A stretch of 64,000 nt of DNA, from contig NZ_JARDUA010000001.1 of assembly GCF_029360645.1 (NCBI RefSeq), positions 248,001-312,000 on the forward strand, read 5' to 3'. How positions within the stretch are numbered: position 1 is the first letter of the stretch; each line of letters opens with the position of its first letter. The notes under the pieces are model-generated. The model saw only the letters and a program-made list of their open reading frames with translations, was not told the origin of the DNA and made no database searches. Shown here in pieces: positions 60,488 through 64,000 of the stretch. The position numbers and the translations under genes were made by a program. Source of the stretch: Pontibacter litorisediminis (GTDB lineage: Bacteria; Bacteroidota; Bacteroidia; Cytophagales; Hymenobacteraceae).

Positions 60488-62230
60488 TTAACCAAAATAT
60501 TCTTTTCTCAAGGTCTTGTCGTGGCCGTACAGGTCCTCCCGGAAATGCACATTGCCATCCTCATCTACCCAACTGGTAAAGTATACCAGGTATACTTGTA
60601 TCTTCTTGGGCAGCGTGATCCATTTCTCCTCGTCACCGTGCATGACCTCTCGGATACTTTGCTCATCCCACTCCGGCATGCCCTGCAGCACGTATTTTGC
60701 CAGCTCCACTGGTTTTTCTAGACGTACGCAACCGTGGCTAAAGCCGCGCTGCGTCTGGCTAAACAGGGCATCGGCCGGCGTGTCGTGCAGGTAGATCGCG
60801 TGCTCATTAGGGAACAGGAACTTGATCTGCCCCAGCGAATTCTTCGGGCCCGGCTTTTGGCGCACCATGTACTGGAAGTTTTTCTCTGTCACGCTTTCCC
60901 AATCTATGTCATAAGGCGAAACCGGCTTGGGGTTCTTCTCTTTCGTCACGATTTCCATGTTCTGCGTTTCCAGCCAGTTGGGGTTGTTCATCATCTTAGG
61001 CTTTATCTCCCGCTCCACAATACTGTTGGGCACGTTCCAGTAAGGGGCCAGCACCACGTATTCCATTTTCTCGCTGAAGATCGGGGTGGCGTTCATGGTC
61101 TTTCCTACCACCACGCGCATGTTCAGCACCTCTTTGTATTCCCGCTCGGCCTCTGGATCGTTGTTAGGATCTTCGTACACATACAGTTTATACTCCGGGA
61201 TGTTCACCCAGATATACTTTTGGTCCAGGCTTTTGGGCACCATGCGCTTCGGAATCCAGCGCCAGCGCTCCATATTGATCATGATCTGCTCAATGCGGTC
61301 TTCGATGGGCACGTTCATGGTAGAGAGCGTTTTCCCTCCTATCACGCCATCCTGCGACAAGCCGTGCAGCATCTGAAACTTTTTTACCTGCGCCTCCAGC
61401 TTTCCGTCGAAGAACCAGTTGCGCTTGTCTTTCAGGTCTATAGGCTGATCGGGGTTAAGGCGCTGGCGTATGGTTGCCACGGCCTGCGCACTGTCGCCTT
61501 TCTGCAGCGTCTTTTTTGCGCCCAGCTCTATTTTGGGCCAGCCTCCTTTTTCCTGTATGCTGCGGTAATGCTGCAGGGCATCCCGTAGCCTGGTGTAGCC
61601 GGCGTGCAGGGCCTCAAACTCATAGTAGGGATAAGTGCTCTCGCGCTCCTGCAGAATGGTTTGCAGCGCCTTGTGTAGCTTAATTTTGTTTTTCTTGACT
61701 TCCCAGTTCACGTTGTTCTGCGAGGTGGGGTCCACGCGGCCACGGTAAAAATCCGAGGCGTAGTTGAAGTACGAGGCTGTAAGGGCCACATCGATCTGCT
61801 GCTGCAACTGCAGCCTGGTGGAGTCCTGCGGGTCCAGTTGCTTATACTTCTGGAACATTTCCTTGAAGTTCACCAGCTTATACTTCTCCGGGTTTAGCCC
61901 TTCCACGTTCGAAGAGTCTATCACTCCTAAGAATTTCTCGGCTTGCGGTACCAGTTCGTTGTCCTTGAACCAGGCTAGTTTGTAGTTGCGGTCGCCGTAG
62001 AACTGGAACATCAGGTCCTCGTGCTCTTTAAACTCCGGCTCCTTGGCAATGTAGCCGCGCACAAACAGGCTGTCGGTCGTGGCCTGTGGCAGCTCATCTT
62101 TTTTAAATATGTCTGCTATACCTTTTGATTTATTGTTGTCGGAGTCGCCTTGGTTACAACTCGAAAGGGATCCGACAAGCAGCATTGGAAGTATGCTTAA
62201 GATGAGGAATCTCATTTTATAGGGGTTCAT
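60488..62230 (-). CDS. Murein L,D-transpeptidase (YkuD family) lipoprotein
   Basis: 580 residues, start ATG at 62228-62230 (an ATG five codons later is also possible). The signal peptide ends in a lipobox LSSC near residue 25. An N-terminal helical scaffold precedes a peptidoglycan-binding segment (VKKFQMLHGLSQDGVIGGKTL), then the catalytic YkuD domain with YIWVNIPEYKLYVYE and the active-site HDTPADALF...SHGCVRL, where Cys501 is the nucleophile. Similar to E. coli YcbB/LdtD in domain order. It forms 3-3 crosslinks or attaches proteins to peptidoglycan. Two TATACTT copies lie in the gene. Confidence 0.92.
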   Translation of the reverse strand: MNPYKMRFLILSILPMLLVGSLSSCNQGDSDNNKSKGIADIFKKDELPQATTDSLFVRGYIAKEPEFKEHEDLMFQFYGDRNYKLAWFKDNELVPQAEKFLGVIDSSNVEGLNPEKYKLVNFKEMFQKYKQLDPQDSTRLQLQQQIDVALTASYFNYASDFYRGRVDPTSQNNVNWEVKKNKIKLHKALQTILQERESTYPYYEFEALHAGYTRLRDALQHYRSIQEKGGWPKIELGAKKTLQKGDSAQAVATIRQRLNPDQPIDLKDKRNWFFDGKLEAQVKKFQMLHGLSQDGVIGGKTLSTMNVPIEDRIEQIMINMERWRWIPKRMVPKSLDQKYIWVNIPEYKLYVYEDPNNDPEAEREYKEVLNMRVVVGKTMNATPIFSEKMEYVVLAPYWNVPNSIVEREIKPKMMNNPNWLETQNMEIVTKEKNPKPVSPYDIDWESVTEKNFQYMVRQKPGPKNSLGQIKFLFPNEHAIYLHDTPADALFSQTQRGFSHGCVRLEKPVELAKYVLQGMPEWDEQSIREVMHGDEEKWITLPKKIQVYLVYFTSWVDEDGNVHFREDLYGHDKTLRKEYFG

Positions 62231-62538
62231 GTTCTGACTGTTGTGCTCAGCCGTACTTCAGTATTCGGAGCCGGTGGCAAAAGGCTAATACTTTTTTTAG
62301 AAAGGTATAGCTTTAGTACAATACTGAAACTGCTGAGTAGGTTATTGATGCATTTCACCTTTTAGTACTTCAAAAAGCGGCAAAATGTTTTGTGGCCTCT
62401 TCTGCCGCTACTTTTGCTCCTGCCAGAAACAGCACCGGCAGCCCCGCTTCCGCTGCCGCACGGGCTATACTGTGCTTGTCCGTTTTATGATTTGGTGCAG
62501 ATTGCCTATCTTACACCAAAATATTCCCTGAAAAACCC
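62231..62538. other. Divergent intergenic region
   Basis: About 308 bases between the divergent L,D-transpeptidase and M1 aminopeptidase genes. It contains promoters by position, but no clear TAnnTTTG box, RNA gene or repeat was recognised. Confidence 0.4.
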
Positions 62539-64000
62539 ATGAAATATTACCACCGTTGTTTACTTGGGCTGGGGCTGGCTGGTAGCCTGCAACTGGCCTC
62601 CTGCTCATCCACCACCACATCCGATAATGAAACTATGACCGCAGAACAAAGTGCAATGCAGCAAACTCCGGGCGATGTACACAGCTACGCCCAGCCGGCC
62701 GAGGCCGTGGCCAAGCACCTGGACCTGGACATTGAGGTGAACTTTGACCAGAAAGTGCTGAGCGGAACTGCCTCCTACCTCATCGAGAATAAAACCGGAA
62801 CCGACAAGATCATTTTTGATACTCGGGGCCTGCAGATAGAGAATGTATACCTCGGTGAGAATAGGGAGGAAACTACCTTTGAGTTGGGCGATGAAAAGGA
62901 GTTCCTGGGCCGCCCGCTGACGGTAAATATTAAGCCAGACACCAAGAAAGTTACCATACAGTATAAAACCTCTCCGGATGCAGCCGCCCTGCAGTGGCTG
63001 AACCCGCAGCAGACAGCCGGTAAGAAACACCCGTTCCTGTTCACGCAGTCGCAGGCCATTCTTGCCCGCACCTGGATCCCGATTCAGGATAGCCCCGGCA
63101 TCCGCATCACCTACAACGCCAAGGTAAAGGTACCGAAGGAGTTGCTGGCCGTGATGAGCGCCGAGAACCCGGTAGAGAAGAACGCAACCGGCGTTTATAC
63201 TTTTGAGATGAAGCAGCCGATCCCATCTTACCTGATGGCGCTGTCGGTAGGTGACCTGGTGTTTCAGCAGATCGGGCCGCAGACAGGTATTTATGCTGAG
63301 CCAGCCACAATCAAAGCGGCCGCCTACGAATTTGCGGAGATGGACAAAATGCTGGCCGCCGCCGAGAAGCTGTATGGCAAGTATAGATGGGACCGCTACG
63401 ACCTGCTGGTGCTGCCGCCTTCGTTCCCGTTTGGGGGAATGGAGAACCCGCGCCTGACATTTGTGACACCTACCGTGCTGGCCAAAGACCGCTCGCTGAC
63501 GAGCCTGATCGCGCATGAGCTGGCGCATAGTTGGAGCGGCAACCTGGTGACCAACGCCACCTGGGATGATTTCTGGCTGAACGAGGGCTTTACCGTATAC
63601 TTTGAGCGCCGCATTATGGAAGAGATCTACGGGAAAGACTATGCCGATATGCTGAACGTGCTGGGCTACCAGGACATGATGAATACCATTAATGACATCG
63701 GCCCCGAGAGTGAGGACACGCGCCTGAAACTGGACCTGGAAGGCCGCGACCCGGATGAGGGGCTAACCGACATCGCCTACGAGAAAGGAAACTTCTTCCT
63801 GCAGAATATTGAGAAGGCCGTTGGCCGCGAGCGGTTCGATGCGTTCCTGAACAACTACTTCAACACCTTTGCTTTCCAGAGCACTGATACGGACAAGTTC
63901 CTGAACTTCCTGCGCACCGAGCTGATCAAAGGAGATGAGCAACTGGCCGAAAAGATTAACATTGAGGGCTGGGTGTTCTCGCCGGGCCTGCCTGAAGGCT
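62539..64000 (+). CDS. M1-family metallopeptidase, leukotriene A4 hydrolase-like (C-terminus outside window)
   Basis: 487 codons visible from ATG at 62539. A lipoprotein signal peptide ends in LQLASC (Cys22). The N-terminal beta domain follows (SYAQPAEAVAKHLDLDIEVNF), then the exopeptidase motif GGMEN at 299-303 and the zinc site HELAH at 326-330 with the third ligand Glu349 in LNEGFTVYFE. The sequence continues in the order of the LTA4H-like subfamily (EKGNFFLQNIEKAVG). It removes N-terminal residues from peptides, probably at the outer face of a membrane. The C-terminal helical domain lies beyond the window. Confidence 0.93.
   Translation, partial: MKYYHRCLLGLGLAGSLQLASCSSTTTSDNETMTAEQSAMQQTPGDVHSYAQPAEAVAKHLDLDIEVNFDQKVLSGTASYLIENKTGTDKIIFDTRGLQIENVYLGENREETTFELGDEKEFLGRPLTVNIKPDTKKVTIQYKTSPDAAALQWLNPQQTAGKKHPFLFTQSQAILARTWIPIQDSPGIRITYNAKVKVPKELLAVMSAENPVEKNATGVYTFEMKQPIPSYLMALSVGDLVFQQIGPQTGIYAEPATIKAAAYEFAEMDKMLAAAEKLYGKYRWDRYDLLVLPPSFPFGGMENPRLTFVTPTVLAKDRSLTSLIAHELAHSWSGNLVTNATWDDFWLNEGFTVYFERRIMEEIYGKDYADMLNVLGYQDMMNTINDIGPESEDTRLKLDLEGRDPDEGLTDIAYEKGNFFLQNIEKAVGRERFDAFLNNYFNTFAFQSTDTDKFLNFLRTELIKGDEQLAEKINIEGWVFSPGLPEG

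Overview
The window reads as a chromosomal core segment of a Bacteroidota bacterium, most likely a Cytophagales/Hymenobacteraceae member such as Pontibacter (family-level inference from gene content, not from a search). Pointers are a fused CcoN-CcoO oxidase subunit, a lipoprotein TamA homologue (TamL type), a CzcA pump fused to a TolC domain, fused alpha/beta 2-oxoacid dehydrogenase E1, a DUF4249/TonB-receptor pair, mostly absent Shine-Dalgarno sequences and a few TAnnTTTG promoter boxes. I see no insertion sequence, prophage, integrase, CRISPR array or rRNA operon.

Layout. 1-4 kb: partial acetyltransferase-like gene, two identical tRNA-Thr(TGT) genes, a DUF349 protein and YqgE. 4.3-10.1 kb: housekeeping genes (pdxH, DUF1015, Maf, two rRNA methyltransferases, a Nudix hydrolase). 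10.2-17.6 kb: acyltransferase, small membrane protein, a TolC/adaptor/gpsA operon, serine dehydratase beta subunit and tryptophan 2,3-dioxygenase. 17.9-25.5 kb: FAD oxidoreductase, CoA-binding protein, SDR, and a TesA-YbbA-YbbP set arranged as in E. coli. 25.7-31.7 kb: a heavy-metal efflux operon. 32-34.6 kb: an ECF sigma factor, a probable membrane anti-sigma protein and a beta-barrel protein. 34.6-45.1 kb: rRNA methyltransferase, TamL, 2-oxoacid dehydrogenase E1, hemF, PAP2 phosphatase, TonB receptor and DUF4249 lipoprotein. 45.1-50 kb: K+ channel, DUF389, DUF2254 and a universal stress protein. 50-59.5 kb: a complete cbb3 cytochrome oxidase locus on the minus strand (ccoI, ccoS, ccoNO, ccoQ, ccoP, ccoG, ccoH, TauE/SafE-like). 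59.9-64 kb: cupredoxin lipoprotein, L,D-transpeptidase and the start of an M1 aminopeptidase.

Functional links. The cbb3 locus is the main functional unit: oxidase subunits, copper loading (CcoI, TauE/SafE-like protein) and assembly factors (CcoS, CcoG, CcoH). Transcription units starting at ccoI, ccoNO and ccoG each have an FNR-like TGAY-N4-RTCA palindrome upstream, which suggests common oxygen- or redox-linked control.

The most unusual signal is not a gene. The heptamer AAGTATA (or TATACTT) occurs about 84 times by my reading, roughly one per 760 bases on either strand, inside genes in several reading frames and between genes. By composition about five would be expected. Changing only the last base gives about 36 (G), 5 (T) and 4 (C) copies. 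It forms the arms of two perfect 23 and 25 bp terminator hairpins between convergent genes. This resembles the organisation of DNA uptake sequences in Neisseria and Haemophilus, although no competence gene lies in the window and the function is unknown.
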